DNA of 48,419 bases from Terriglobia bacterium (GCA_020073365.1 JAIQFL010000037.1:1-48419); one strand, 5' to 3'; positions 5,449-13,883 are shown, counted from the first letter of the stretch. Notes: generated from the sequence alone by a model not told the origin. Numbers and translations are program-made.

Positions 5449-8421
5449 ATGGGACGGCACTTTCGACTCTTTCTGCTTCTCGCGATCGCCACTGCCCACT
5501 CGCTTCGTGCGCAACAGCCCTCGTTCCGCATCTTCAGCACCCAGGATGGCCTGGTTCGGAATTGGGTGACCAAGATTCACCGGGATTCCAAGGGATATCT
5601 TTGGTTTTGTACCGTCGAGGGAATCTCGCTGTTCGACGGTTACCGGTTCACCAACTTCTCCACCAGGGACGGCCTGCCGAGCCGGCTGGTGTCCGACATG
5701 ATCGAGACCGGGCGGGGGGACTACTGGTTCGCCACCGACGCCGGCCTGGCACGATTCCATAAGGACCATCGGGATGCTCTGGCCTTCGACGCAATTCGCG
5801 TCGGCGACAGCAAGGAGTCCAACAAGGTCCAAACCTTGTATGAGGGTCACGATGGAACCATCTGGAGCGGCACGCTCGCGGGACTCTACAGCTTCCGGCC
5901 CCAGGATGGGGCAGCTGCTCTACGCCTGACGAAGCTGGATAGTTCGGGTCCCCTGGCCGTGCTCGCGCTGGCGGAGGATTCGCGGCGAAACCTCTGGGTG
6001 GCCACACCCCTCGTCCTCTTTCGGCGCCGGCCCAACGGAGAGATTGATTCCCTCCGGGTTCCCAGTCGCCTGATGCGCATCACTACACTGCTGGCCGACG
6101 CGCATGACCGATTGTGGGTCGGCGGCTTCGGACTGGCAGGCATTGACACCAAATCCGAACCGCCGCGGGTATTGCGGCCCGAGGAGATTCCCGACAAGAC
6201 GCCGGGCTTGATCAGTGCCCTTTACCAGGGCGAGCGCGGCGAGATCTGGATTGGCAGGAGCACCGGATTAGTCCGATTGCGTCCGGACGCCTCGCCGCCG
6301 GACGTCCTCTCCTATCCGCCTTCCGATGCATTTCCGATCGAGCACGTAGGGGCCATCGGACAAGACGTCAGGCACAATCTCTGGCTCGCAGTGGGTACGC
6401 TGGGGCTGGTCCGAATCGCGGCGGGGTCGTTTGAACTCTTCACTCCCGCCGATGGTCTGGAGTCGGCCGAGGTGTTTGGCCTGGTGGAGAGCCTCCGGGG
6501 GACTCTTTACGCAATCACGGGGCAGTGGACACTCAATGAACTCCGTGGCGGCCGCTTCGTTCCGATCCCGCTTCGGGTGCCGAGTTCCGGGGGTGGTACC
6601 TGGGGGATAGGCCAGACCCTTGTGCAAGATCGTGAGGGCGCCTGGTGGGCGGCTAGCGGCGCGGGGGTTGCACGATATGCGGCCGCCACGGACCCCCGCG
6701 ATCTGAAGGGGAAGCCACCCGAACGGGTCTATTCCGTTCGCGACGGGCTGCCCAGTTCGATGATTCTGCGAGTTTTCCAGGACTCGCGCGGCGACATTTG
6801 GGCCGGGACCACGGATGGTGTGGGACATTGGAACCGCGCCACCAACCGATGGCGAGGCTTTCGAACCACCGACTTGATCCCAGGATCCACAAGCACTGCT
6901 GCAGTGCATTCCTTCGCGGAGGACAGCTCCGGCAACGTGTGGGCCGGCATGTACCCGAGCGGCCTGGTTCGTTTTCGCGGACCCGGCTGTGAGCTGATCA
7001 CCCATGAAGTTCCCCGCGGCGCCATCAATTCGCTACTTTCCGATAGCCAGGGACGATTGTGGATCGGATCCAGCCAGGGTGGTGTCGGGCGCATGGACCA
7101 TCCCACAGAGACCGCACCACGGATCCAGAGCTATGGCCTGGAACAGGGGCTTTCGAGCGAGCACGTATTTTCCCTGGCTGAGGACGATGGGGGGCGGATT
7201 TATGTGGCAGGCGGGCGCGGCGTGGACAGACTGGATCCCAAGACCGCAACCTTGCACCATTACACCTCCTCGAGCGGTCTTCCGCCAGGGGACACGCAGT
7301 TCCTCTTCCGCGATCGCCACGGCAGTATCTGGTTCGCTTCGTTCTATGGCCTCGCGCGCTACCGCCCCGAACCGGACCAGACTTTGGAGACGCCTGCCCC
7401 ACTCGTTCGCGCACTGCGCGTGGGAGGCGACCCGTTTCCGATTTCGGAGACGGGAGAACCCGCGGTGACCGGCATGGAACTGACGCCGGGGCATAACAGT
7501 CTGGAAGTCGAATTCCGCGCGTTACACTTCGATATCGGCGAGGCTCTTCGCTACCAGTACTGGCTGGAGGGCGCCGACACCGATTGGAGCAAGCCCTCGG
7601 ATGACCAGACGGTGCGCTATGCCAACCTCGCTCCGGGCCGTTACCGCTTCGCGGTTCGCAGCATCACCGAGTCGGGCCAAATCAGCACCGGGCAGGCGAC
7701 TCTGACGTTCCAGGTATTGCCCGTTTTCTGGCGGAGAAGCTGGTTTCTGGGGATGGCGATGCTGGCCATCGTGAGCGGAGCGGTGTCCTTGCACCGGTAT
7801 CGCCTGAATCATCTGCTGGCCCTGGAGCGGGTGCGTACGCGTCTGGCGACCGATCTCCACGACGACCTGGGAGCCGGCCTCGCCGAAATTGCCATCCTGA
7901 GCGAAGTCGCCAAGAGGCAGGAGCGTCCCCGGACCATGGAATTACTGGATGGCATCGCCGGGCGAGCGCGTGCTCTGCGCGAATCCATGACCGATATCGT
8001 TTGGACGGTAGACCCGCGCGAGGATTGCCTGGCCGACCTGGTGCTGCGATTGCGCCAGACTGCCTTCACCATGCTCGAAAGCGACGAGCGGAGCGTGGAG
8101 TTTCTGGCCCCTGGCGACGAACAGCTTGAGATAGAACTGGCGCCTGCCGTGCGCCGCCATGTGCTGCTGTTTTTCAAGGAAGTGGTCACCAACGTGGCGC
8201 GCCACGCGGAGGCCACCGCTGTCCGTGTTGAGATCCAAGCCGGCCGCGGTCGCTTGCGGATGTCGATTCGCGATAACGGCCGAGGCTTCGATCCTCAGCA
8301 GCCCCGTTCCGGCTATGGCCTCAAGGGCCTGCACTATCGCGCCGGCGAACTGCGCGGCGCCTTGCGCGTGGAATCGGTCAAGGAGCGTGGAACCGAGATC
8401 GAACTGAGTCTTCCGCTGTGA
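5449..8421 (+). CDS. reg_prop/Y_Y_Y membrane sensor histidine kinase
   Basis: A 990-residue kinase. Order of parts: signal peptide (residues 1-20); a long periplasmic double propeller of reg_prop repeats (about 25-650, many GxxWxGT/GGGLxR-like blades); a Y_Y_Y beta-sandwich (about 675-745, with RYANLAPGRYRFAVRS); one membrane helix (about 765-785); a HisKA_3 dimerisation helix with the phospho-acceptor His804 in LHDDLGAG; and a HATPase_c domain (about 900-990, EVVTNVARHA, DNGRGFD, GYGLKGL). HisKA_3 kinases pair with NarL/FixJ regulators, matching the two regulators upstream. Kinases of this design often sense extracellular sugars or polymers; the ligand here is unknown. The start is supported by the matching start of the truncated copy. 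Confidence 0.95.
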   Translation: MGRHFRLFLLLAIATAHSLRAQQPSFRIFSTQDGLVRNWVTKIHRDSKGYLWFCTVEGISLFDGYRFTNFSTRDGLPSRLVSDMIETGRGDYWFATDAGLARFHKDHRDALAFDAIRVGDSKESNKVQTLYEGHDGTIWSGTLAGLYSFRPQDGAAALRLTKLDSSGPLAVLALAEDSRRNLWVATPLVLFRRRPNGEIDSLRVPSRLMRITTLLADAHDRLWVGGFGLAGIDTKSEPPRVLRPEEIPDKTPGLISALYQGERGEIWIGRSTGLVRLRPDASPPDVLSYPPSDAFPIEHVGAIGQDVRHNLWLAVGTLGLVRIAAGSFELFTPADGLESAEVFGLVESLRGTLYAITGQWTLNELRGGRFVPIPLRVPSSGGGTWGIGQTLVQDREGAWWAASGAGVARYAAATDPRDLKGKPPERVYSVRDGLPSSMILRVFQDSRGDIWAGTTDGVGHWNRATNRWRGFRTTDLIPGSTSTAAVHSFAEDSSGNVWAGMYPSGLVRFRGPGCELITHEVPRGAINSLLSDSQGRLWIGSSQGGVGRMDHPTETAPRIQSYGLEQGLSSEHVFSLAEDDGGRIYVAGGRGVDRLDPKTATLHHYTSSSGLPPGDTQFLFRDRHGSIWFASFYGLARYRPEPDQTLETPAPLVRALRVGGDPFPISETGEPAVTGMELTPGHNSLEVEFRALHFDIGEALRYQYWLEGADTDWSKPSDDQTVRYANLAPGRYRFAVRSITESGQISTGQATLTFQVLPVFWRRSWFLGMAMLAIVSGAVSLHRYRLNHLLALERVRTRLATDLHDDLGAGLAEIAILSEVAKRQERPRTMELLDGIAGRARALRESMTDIVWTVDPREDCLADLVLRLRQTAFTMLESDERSVEFLAPGDEQLEIELAPAVRRHVLLFFKEVVTNVARHAEATAVRVEIQAGRGRLRMSIRDNGRGFDPQQPRSGYGLKGLHYRAGELRGALRVESVKERGTEIELSLPL

Positions 8422-8456
8422 AGTGTGCGATAACAATTATATCCTGAGCTAAAGAT

Positions 8457-8984
8457 ATGACGAAAAAACTGCTAACCCTACTGGCGCTGGCCATTCCGGC
8501 CCTCGCCCAAGCCACGGTCAAAGACGCCTTGGTGAAACACTGGAAGGTCACCACGGATTTCACCATAGCGGTAGCCAAGCAGATGCCCGCCGACTCCTAC
8601 GGCTTCCGGCCGGTCCCCGCGGAACTCAGCTTCGGCGCGTTGATGGTCCAGATCGCCGGCGCGAATCTGAGCGCTTGCAGCCAGGCCAGCGGGATGCAGG
8701 GGCCTGCTGTCCCGGAGAAGCTTTCTCAAGCCCTGAGAGACGAGAGGATCGATATCGACAAGGACGCGGCCGTGCAGTTTCTGACCGATACGTTCAAATT
8801 CTGCAATGACGCGGTGGCTTCCATGACCCCCGAGAAACTGGATGCGGTGGTCGGCAGAGGAACCCGCAAGATGACCGGCTTCGAATGGTTGTGGGCGTAT
8901 TTCACCCACACCGCGCACCACCGCGGGCAGGCGGAGGTCTACCTGCGGCTCAAGGGCATCACCCCGACGACGTACACCTTCTGA
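8457..8984 (+). CDS. exported DinB-like protein
   Basis: A 175-residue protein with a signal peptide (KKLLTLLALAIPALAQA) followed by a four-helix DinB-like fold. The C-terminal metal motif FTHTAHHRGQ is present. The histidine usually found at the end of helix 2 appears to be replaced (LMVQIAGANL), so metal binding may be altered. It starts 35 nt after the kinase and might be read from its transcript. DinB/YfiT-type proteins include thiol-dependent S-transferases, but the role of exported members is not known. A second exported DinB-like protein is encoded at 11284. Confidence 0.75.
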   Translation: MTKKLLTLLALAIPALAQATVKDALVKHWKVTTDFTIAVAKQMPADSYGFRPVPAELSFGALMVQIAGANLSACSQASGMQGPAVPEKLSQALRDERIDIDKDAAVQFLTDTFKFCNDAVASMTPEKLDAVVGRGTRKMTGFEWLWAYFTHTAHHRGQAEVYLRLKGITPTTYTF

Positions 8985-9086
8985 AATCTGGATAGTTCCT
9001 GTGTTGTGCTGTGGCGTTCTTCGGCCGCACCGCGGCGCTAAACTCGAATACTGCCTCAAAAAACTCGTTCGACCGGAGGCTTTCCC

Positions 9087-9941
9087 TTGCGATTCGTTAC
9101 CATTCACAGAGCAGGCTACAACGAACCCGGCATTTGGTTTGACGATCGGGTGATCGGCCTTCGAGGCGCCGGGTTCGACGATGTGATATCGGTGATCGCG
9201 GGCGGCGCCGACGCCATGGACCGCGCCCTGCGCTGGATCGACAGGCCACCCGCCGGCGAGACGCTCGACCCGCAGACCACCAGATTGGCGGCCCCCATTC
9301 CCAGACCGCCCAAGATCATCTGTATCGGGTTGAACTATCGCGATCACGCCGAGGAGGCCAAGATGGCGATTCCCGCCGTGCCGACGGTCTTCGCCAAGTT
9401 TCCGACCGCCGTGACCGGGCACCGCCATCCCATCGTGCTGCCCAAGAACTCCACCAAGCCGGACTACGAAGCCGAGTTCGCCGTTGTGATCGGCAAGGGC
9501 GGCCGCCACATTCCCGAAGCGCGCTGGCGGGACCACGTCTTTGGCTATACCATTTTCAACGACGTCAGCGCGCGCGATTTCCAGATGGCCACCAGCCAGT
9601 GGATGATCGGTAAGACGTTCGACACTTTCGCGCCCATCGGCCCCGCCATTGTGACCGCTGACGAAATCGAGGACCCGCACCATCTGGCCATCTCGCTTAC
9701 GTTGAGCGGCGAACTGATGCAGGACTCCAACACCAGCAATCTGATCTTCAAGGTCCCGCAGTTGATCGCCTACTTGTCGAGCGTTTTCACGTTGGAACCC
9801 GGTGATATCATTGCCACCGGCACACCCCCCGGCGTCGGTTTCGCGCGCAAACCCCCTCGCTGGCTGAAACCCGGAGATGAAGTGGCCGTACGGGTGGAGG
9901 GGATCGGCGAGTTGGTGAACCCCGTGGTGGCAGAGCCGTAG
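9087..9941 (+). CDS. fumarylacetoacetate hydrolase family protein
   Basis: A 284-residue protein with an FAH-type C-terminal domain (about residues 70-280). Visible motifs are IGLNYRDHAEEA, the metal-binding KPDYEAEFAVVIG, FGYTIFNDVSARD, and the end motif GDIIATGTPPGVG. Members act as 2-oxo-acid hydrolases, decarboxylases or hydratases in the breakdown of aromatic or sugar acids; the substrate cannot be fixed from sequence. The TTG start at 9087 is chosen because GGAGG stands 7 nt upstream. It appears to be a single-gene unit. The end overlaps, on the other strand, the ragged 3' end of a decayed toxin-antitoxin locus. Confidence 0.88.
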   Translation: MRFVTIHRAGYNEPGIWFDDRVIGLRGAGFDDVISVIAGGADAMDRALRWIDRPPAGETLDPQTTRLAAPIPRPPKIICIGLNYRDHAEEAKMAIPAVPTVFAKFPTAVTGHRHPIVLPKNSTKPDYEAEFAVVIGKGGRHIPEARWRDHVFGYTIFNDVSARDFQMATSQWMIGKTFDTFAPIGPAIVTADEIEDPHHLAISLTLSGELMQDSNTSNLIFKVPQLIAYLSSVFTLEPGDIIATGTPPGVGFARKPPRWLKPGDEVAVRVEGIGELVNPVVAEP

Positions 9942-10204
9942 CGCCCCGAGGCCGGATTTGGCTTCGTGCCAGCAGGTTGGGAGTTCGAGTGCTGAGGGCG
10001 CACCAATACTTGCAGTCCCACGCAAGCTGTTCCAGAACTAACGCGCTCGCAGAGGCCGCTTTGAGGGCGCGATTCCAGTCGCCAGCCGCTCTGCTTTGCC
10101 CTGTCTTTAAGGTCCTGATAGATGGCACGCAAGTCATAGTTGAATTTGGCGGCGTGAGCTTCTCGAACCTTCCGGACTTCCTCAACGATCGGATCCAACC
10201 ACAT
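9770..10204 (-). CDS. small partner protein of a PIN toxin, 3' end probably decayed
   Basis: The first ~45 residues (MWLDPIVEEVRKVREAHAA, FNYDLRAIYQDLKDRAKQSG) match a small protein family that commonly follows this type of PIN gene. The remaining ~100 residues are low-complexity, unlike the family, and run 170 nt into the 3' end of the FAH gene on the other strand. A frameshift or loss of the natural stop near 10065 is likely. It starts 7 nt after the PIN stop. Possibly the antitoxin or an accessory of the pair. Confidence 0.4.
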   Translation of the reverse strand: MWLDPIVEEVRKVREAHAAKFNYDLRAIYQDLKDRAKQSGWRLESRPQSGLCERVSSGTACVGLQVLVRPQHSNSQPAGTKPNPASGRYGSATTGFTNSPIPSTRTATSSPGFSQRGGLRAKPTPGGVPVAMISPGSNVKTLDK

Positions 10205-10211
10205 GTCCTTA

Positions 10212-10484
10212 TCATCCCATGAGCTCTTCCGGCGTACAAATGATTGGTGCTTCGTACCCCCGTGAGGCGCAGGTTGAAACCACAGCGTGCCATATCTGAG
10301 CATTCGCCATGTGCCGGCAATTCCAGGTCAGTAAGTAGTCGACTCCGTGGACCGTGGCGATCGCAATGTGCAAGGCATCTTCTGAAGCGGTCTTCGGATG
10401 CGCTGCCACAATTAGATCCCTGCTTGGCCGAGCAACGAGGTAGCTGACGATGGTTGTCTCGATGCAAACCGTCGAATTCATCAT
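10212..10484 (-). pseudogene. PIN-domain toxin with an in-frame central deletion
   Basis: The frame begins like an intact PIN toxin (MNSTVCIETTIVSYLVARPSR), then jumps after DLIVAAH to the C-terminal third (SEDALHIAIATVHGVDYLLTWNC ... ICTPEELMG). Related PIN proteins are about 150-160 residues; this one is 90, so about 65-70 central residues are missing, including at least one catalytic acidic residue. The deletion is in frame, so a protein could be made, but it should lack RNase activity. The gap length is judged from remembered family length, not from an alignment. Confidence 0.65.
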
Positions 10485-10587
10485 GTTGGACGACGCACCA
10501 TGGCAAGGCTACCACGTTGCTGTGCCCGCAATACCTCCTTCGCTCACGCTCCTGCGCACAGTACGCTTGTCAATAAGTAAAGAATGC

Positions 10588-10616
10588 TTGACATTATGCT
10601 CAGCTTGCTTTACTAT
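10588..10616 (+). promoter_or_regulatory. strong promoter of the membrane-protein/XRE operon
   Basis: TTGACA (10588-10593), 17 bp, TACTAT (10611-10616): a perfect -35 and a good -10. The ATG at 10623 is 6 nt after the -10, so the mRNA is probably leaderless. Autoregulation by the XRE protein of the operon is likely but unproven. Confidence 0.75.
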
Positions 10617-10622
10617 TCAGGC

Positions 10623-11051
10623 ATGACTACAGAATTGAAACCGACCCCTTCAAGACGACACGTTCTGGAGGGTTGCGGACGGCCCTCTGGCCGACAGATA
10701 TTCTGGGTGATCCTTTTTGGCGCGACACTCTCACTTGGCGGAGCCGTGTTGCGGCTGTTGACCCTACCGGCCGCCGTCCGATATCTGATCCCCGCGGTTC
10801 CGCTCTTCGCCGGAGTGCAATATGTGCGGGTATTGGTGAGCGACATCCGCCACCAGATGGACGAGTTGCAGCTCCGCATCTACCTGGAGGCCGCGGCCGT
10901 GGTGGTTTGCGGCCTCTTCCTTCTCATGATCACCTACCCCCTGCTGCAGGCCGCCAACCTCGTGGGTCCGCTCGACTATTTCGTGGTGTTGGTCCTGATG
11001 GTGGTCCTCGGCATTATGGGGTACATCAGCGGCGTCAGGCGGTATCGATGA
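10623..11051 (+). CDS. four-helix membrane protein paired with an XRE regulator
   Basis: A 142-residue protein with four predicted membrane helices (about residues 25-44, 52-70, 88-105, 118-136) and a central polar stretch RHQMDELQLRIYLEA. That stretch is typical of small membrane proteins found next to short XRE regulators. The ATG at 10623 is preferred to the one at 10584, which lies upstream of the promoter. The stop overlaps the ATG of the XRE gene by 4 nt. The pairing suggests that the membrane protein modulates or senses for the regulator; the molecular role is unknown. Confidence 0.75.
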   Translation: MTTELKPTPSRRHVLEGCGRPSGRQIFWVILFGATLSLGGAVLRLLTLPAAVRYLIPAVPLFAGVQYVRVLVSDIRHQMDELQLRIYLEAAAVVVCGLFLLMITYPLLQAANLVGPLDYFVVLVLMVVLGIMGYISGVRRYR

Positions 11052-11287
11052 AGAACCGGTTGCGCGTCTTGCGCGCCGAACGCGAGTGGTCGCAGGCGGA
11101 CCTGGCCGCCCGCCTGCGAGTGTCGCGCCAGACGGTGAATGCCATAGAGACCGGGAAGTACGATCCCAGCCTGCCGTTGGCCTTTGAGATGGCCGAATTG
11201 TTCCAGATGCGAATCGAAGAAATATTCCGGCCGGACGAGAAACGTCCGGAGGAAGTAGCCGAGAAACAGGAAAGAGGTATGAGATGA
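11048..11287 (+). CDS. XRE-family helix-turn-helix regulator
   Basis: A 79-residue protein consisting almost only of an HTH_3 domain (LRVLRAEREWSQADLAARL, VSRQTVNAIETGKYDPSLPL, AFEMAELFQMRIEEIF) with a short charged tail. Both ends overlap neighbours (ATGA junctions with the membrane protein and the exported DinB-like protein), so the three are translationally coupled. Short XRE proteins of this YgzD/YozG-like kind usually repress or tune their own operon. Confidence 0.85.
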   Translation: MKNRLRVLRAEREWSQADLAARLRVSRQTVNAIETGKYDPSLPLAFEMAELFQMRIEEIFRPDEKRPEEVAEKQERGMR

Positions 11288-12237
11288 ACACAAAACGCGT
11301 AGCACACCGGGTCGCGATTGCGCTGGCCCTTGCGGCCCTGAGCGGGGCCGCCTTTAGCCAGAGCGGGCCTCCCACGGATCTTGTGGGTGACTGGAAAGCA
11401 TCGCTGGAGGTCAACGGAACGAAGCTGCGTCTGGTCTTCCACGTTACCCAGACGGAGTCCGGGCCTGTGGCGTCTTTCGACAGCCTGGATCAGGGCGCGT
11501 TCGGACTGCCGGTGGATTCGGTTCTCCGGGACGGCACGCGTCTGCACTTCGAAATGAGCAAACTGAGCGCTCGCTTCGACGGGGAGTGGAATCCCTCCAC
11601 TCTCCAGTTCGAAGGCCAATGGCAGCAGGGCTCCAATCGGTTCCCGCTGAGTTTGAAACGCGCGCCGGCCACCGCCGTCGTGCCCAGCCTGCCCATGTCC
11701 GATGAAGACCGGCAGTTCCTGTTGGGATACCTGAAGAAGACGGAGGATGGCGTAATCCGGTCCATTGCGCACCTTAGCGCGTCGCAATGGACCTACAAGC
11801 CGGACCCCAGCCGCTGGTCGATCGAGGAGTGTGTGGAACATCTGGTCCTGGAGGAGCGGACGCTGTTCCCTGCGATAACCCAGAAGGTGGTCAAGATTCC
11901 ACTGCCGGATGGCCAGGCCCGGGCGAACCGGGAGCAGGATGAACGGATCATTCAGTTCATGACGGACCGCAGCCAGAAGGTCAGCGCCGGCGAGTCCGTG
12001 GTTCCTCACGGCAAACTGGCGACGGTGGAGGAAGGCATCGCGCAGTTCTCAAAAGTCAGGGGAGATACCATCGAGTGGGTGCGCACCACGCAGGTGGATT
12101 TGCGCGGGCATGGCACCGCCAACCCCAGCTTGCATTTCCTGGATGCCTATGGATACCTGGTTCTGCTATCGGCTCACTCGGCCCGCCACACCGCCCAGAT
12201 GGAGGAAGTCAAAAACGCTCCAGGCTATCCGAAATAG
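11284..12237 (+). CDS. exported two-domain protein with C-terminal DinB-like fold
   Basis: 317 residues. A signal peptide (residues 1-26, ending AAFSQ) is followed by a beta-rich domain (about 30-130: LVGDWKASLEVNGTKLRLVFHVT...FEGQWQQGSNRFPLSLKR) of the kind seen before serine-hydrolase or DinB domains in Acidobacteria. The DinB-like four-helix domain (about 140-310) carries possible metal-binding histidines in CVEHLVLEE and SAHSARHTAQM. It is the third gene of a coupled operon with a membrane protein and an XRE regulator. An extracytoplasmic enzyme is inferred; the substrate is unknown. Confidence 0.75.
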   Translation: MNTKRVAHRVAIALALAALSGAAFSQSGPPTDLVGDWKASLEVNGTKLRLVFHVTQTESGPVASFDSLDQGAFGLPVDSVLRDGTRLHFEMSKLSARFDGEWNPSTLQFEGQWQQGSNRFPLSLKRAPATAVVPSLPMSDEDRQFLLGYLKKTEDGVIRSIAHLSASQWTYKPDPSRWSIEECVEHLVLEERTLFPAITQKVVKIPLPDGQARANREQDERIIQFMTDRSQKVSAGESVVPHGKLATVEEGIAQFSKVRGDTIEWVRTTQVDLRGHGTANPSLHFLDAYGYLVLLSAHSARHTAQMEEVKNAPGYPK

Positions 12238-12247
12238 GCCGATCGCG

Positions 12248-12850
12248 CTATGGCCGCTGGATTGAGCGCTCCACGGTCGCCGCACGGACCAGCGCCGCGA
12301 GGCGGGAGCTACGTCCTGTCTCCAGGCTCTCGCGAGACGCGGCGATCATCTCATCCCGGTCAGTCTTGCTCCAGTCGATCGGAAATCCGGCTTTCACGCC
12401 CAGTTCACGAATGAACTCGCGCTGGGCTCGCCCATTCCCGTCCCGGAACGGATGAACGGCGTTGATCTCGCCCAGATAGAAGCCGGCGCGAATGGCGAAC
12501 CACTCGATGCCGGTTCCCGCAAGATAGTTCTCACCCGGTAACTTCCGAAGGATCGCCTGCAATGCCGGGTCGACGAATTGGGCGGCTGCAAACATTGCGC
12601 CGCTCTTGGAAATATTGACGGTGCGGAACTGGCCGGCCCACGGATAGACGTCCTGAAAGATGTATCGGTGGATGGCTTTAAGGTGCGCGGCGTCGAACCG
12701 TCCCTCCAGTGGAGCGGCATCCGCCGCCACGAGGCGGGCTACCGTCGCGTTGGCTTCGAAAGCTGCCAGGCGTTGGGGATCGCGAATGTCGGGGATGTTC
12801 CGAAGGACGTCAGTCCCCGGGTACGTGTACGGGTCCAAACTCCCGGGCAT
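12248..12850 (-). CDS. Fic-family protein (probable AMP-transferase toxin)
   Basis: A 200-residue Fic protein. The conserved start (DPYTYPGTDVLRN), the alpha-helical core with YPWAGQFRTVNISK, and the complete active-site motif HPFRDGNGRAQR (about residues 131-142, with catalytic His) are present. Fic enzymes transfer AMP or another nucleotide part onto a hydroxyl of a target protein such as DNA gyrase. The start overlaps by 41 nt the 3' end of a small VbhA-like gene, and the protein itself lacks an obvious inhibitory helix. This fits a class I Fic module with a separate antitoxin. The target is unknown. Confidence 0.9.
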   Translation of the reverse strand: MPGSLDPYTYPGTDVLRNIPDIRDPQRLAAFEANATVARLVAADAAPLEGRFDAAHLKAIHRYIFQDVYPWAGQFRTVNISKSGAMFAAAQFVDPALQAILRKLPGENYLAGTGIEWFAIRAGFYLGEINAVHPFRDGNGRAQREFIRELGVKAGFPIDWSKTDRDEMIAASRESLETGRSSRLAALVRAATVERSIQRP

Positions 12851-13040
12851 TCAGCTCTCGAATCTCCGTACCCATTTGCTCGATCGTCAATTCGCCAGAC
12901 ACGTACCGGTCGAAGATCGACTTCGCGGCTTCGGTTGGCTCCAACCCTTCCAGTCGCGCCGAGGCTGTCGCGCGCTCGACACGCGCCAAGCGTTCAGCCT
13001 TCTCCTCTTCGACAGTTCGCATCATCGTGAAGGACGCCAA
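12810..13040 (-). CDS. VbhA-like antitoxin of the Fic module
   Basis: A 76-residue protein with the Fic-inhibitory motif (S/T)xxxE(G/N) as S27-ARL-E31-G32, followed by LEPTEAAKSIFDRYVSGELTIEQM, the usual second half of the VbhA antitoxin domain. In this family the glutamate reaches into the Fic active site and blocks productive ATP binding. The gene lies directly upstream of fic and overlaps it. Identification rests on motif and context, not on a database match. Confidence 0.8.
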   Translation of the reverse strand: MASFTMMRTVEEEKAERLARVERATASARLEGLEPTEAAKSIFDRYVSGELTIEQMGTEIRELNAREFGPVHVPGD

Positions 13041-13196
13041 CTAACTCATATTTTACTATGGAACCGCGCTATTCCATTTAAGTGCGTATCTGGATTCCTT
13101 CACAGCTCCGGGGAACGCCTTTCGCGAGCGCAGGCCCTCGGCAACACCGCAACAAGCGGATAGTCTTGGGCGGGCAGGGAACCGTACCATAGGGAT

Positions 13197-13883
13197 ATGG
13201 AAATCGACTGGGACCGGGCGTCAGCGTCTTTAACGGACCTTGGGTTCGCCGAACTGCCTCAAATGCTGTCTGCGCGGGAGTGCCAGGATCTCATCGCCTT
13301 GTACCCGCGGGAGGAGCTTTTCCGCAGCCGCATCGATATGGCCCAGTACCGGTTTGGCAAGGGCGAGTATCAGTATTTTCGCTACCCGCTCCCGCCCCTC
13401 GTCGAAGAACTACGCCAACGCCTTTATCCAAGGTTGGCGGCAGTGGCCAACACCTGGGCCGGACTCTTCCAGTCTGACGATCGCTTCCCGGACACACTCG
13501 ACGCCCTGCTGGAGCGATGCCATGAACGAGGCCAGACGCGACCCACGCCGCTGATGCTGCGCTATGGCGCGGGCGATTTCAACTGCCTGCACCAGGACAT
13601 CTACGGACAGGTGGCCTTTCCGTTTCAAGTCGTGTTTTTTCTTTCGCAGCCTCACGAGGAGTACTGTGGCGGAGAGTTTCTCCTGGTGGAGAATCCTCCC
13701 AGGGCCCAGGCAATGGGCCGCGCCCTGCGGCCCAACCGCGGCGACGCGGTCATCATCACCACGCGCCATCGCCCGGCCACGGGCAAACGCGGCGTCTACA
13801 AGGTTGCTGTCCGCCACGGTGTCAGCCCGGTAACCGCGGGCCAGCGATGGACCATGGGCATTATTTTCCACGACGCGGCATGA
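13197..13883 (+). CDS. 2OG-Fe(II) oxygenase
   Basis: A 228-residue protein with a 2-oxoglutarate/iron(II) dioxygenase core. The HxD iron motif is His132-Gln-Asp134, the distal region carries AVRHGVSPVTAGQRWTMGIIFHD, and CGGEFLLVE lies between. Enzymes of this group (COG3826-like) are often placed beside alkylation-repair genes. Here the stop overlaps the start of an AlkA-type glycosylase by 4 nt, so a repair-related hydroxylation or dealkylation is likely, though unproven. The ATG has AGGGAT close upstream. Confidence 0.85.
   Translation: MEIDWDRASASLTDLGFAELPQMLSARECQDLIALYPREELFRSRIDMAQYRFGKGEYQYFRYPLPPLVEELRQRLYPRLAAVANTWAGLFQSDDRFPDTLDALLERCHERGQTRPTPLMLRYGAGDFNCLHQDIYGQVAFPFQVVFFLSQPHEEYCGGEFLLVENPPRAQAMGRALRPNRGDAVIITTRHRPATGKRGVYKVAVRHGVSPVTAGQRWTMGIIFHDAA

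Noticed and set aside
8478..10025. 515-residue minus-strand frame across the DinB and FAH genes
   Set aside because: It is antisense to two well-supported genes, is low in recognisable motifs, and is a typical high-GC shadow frame.
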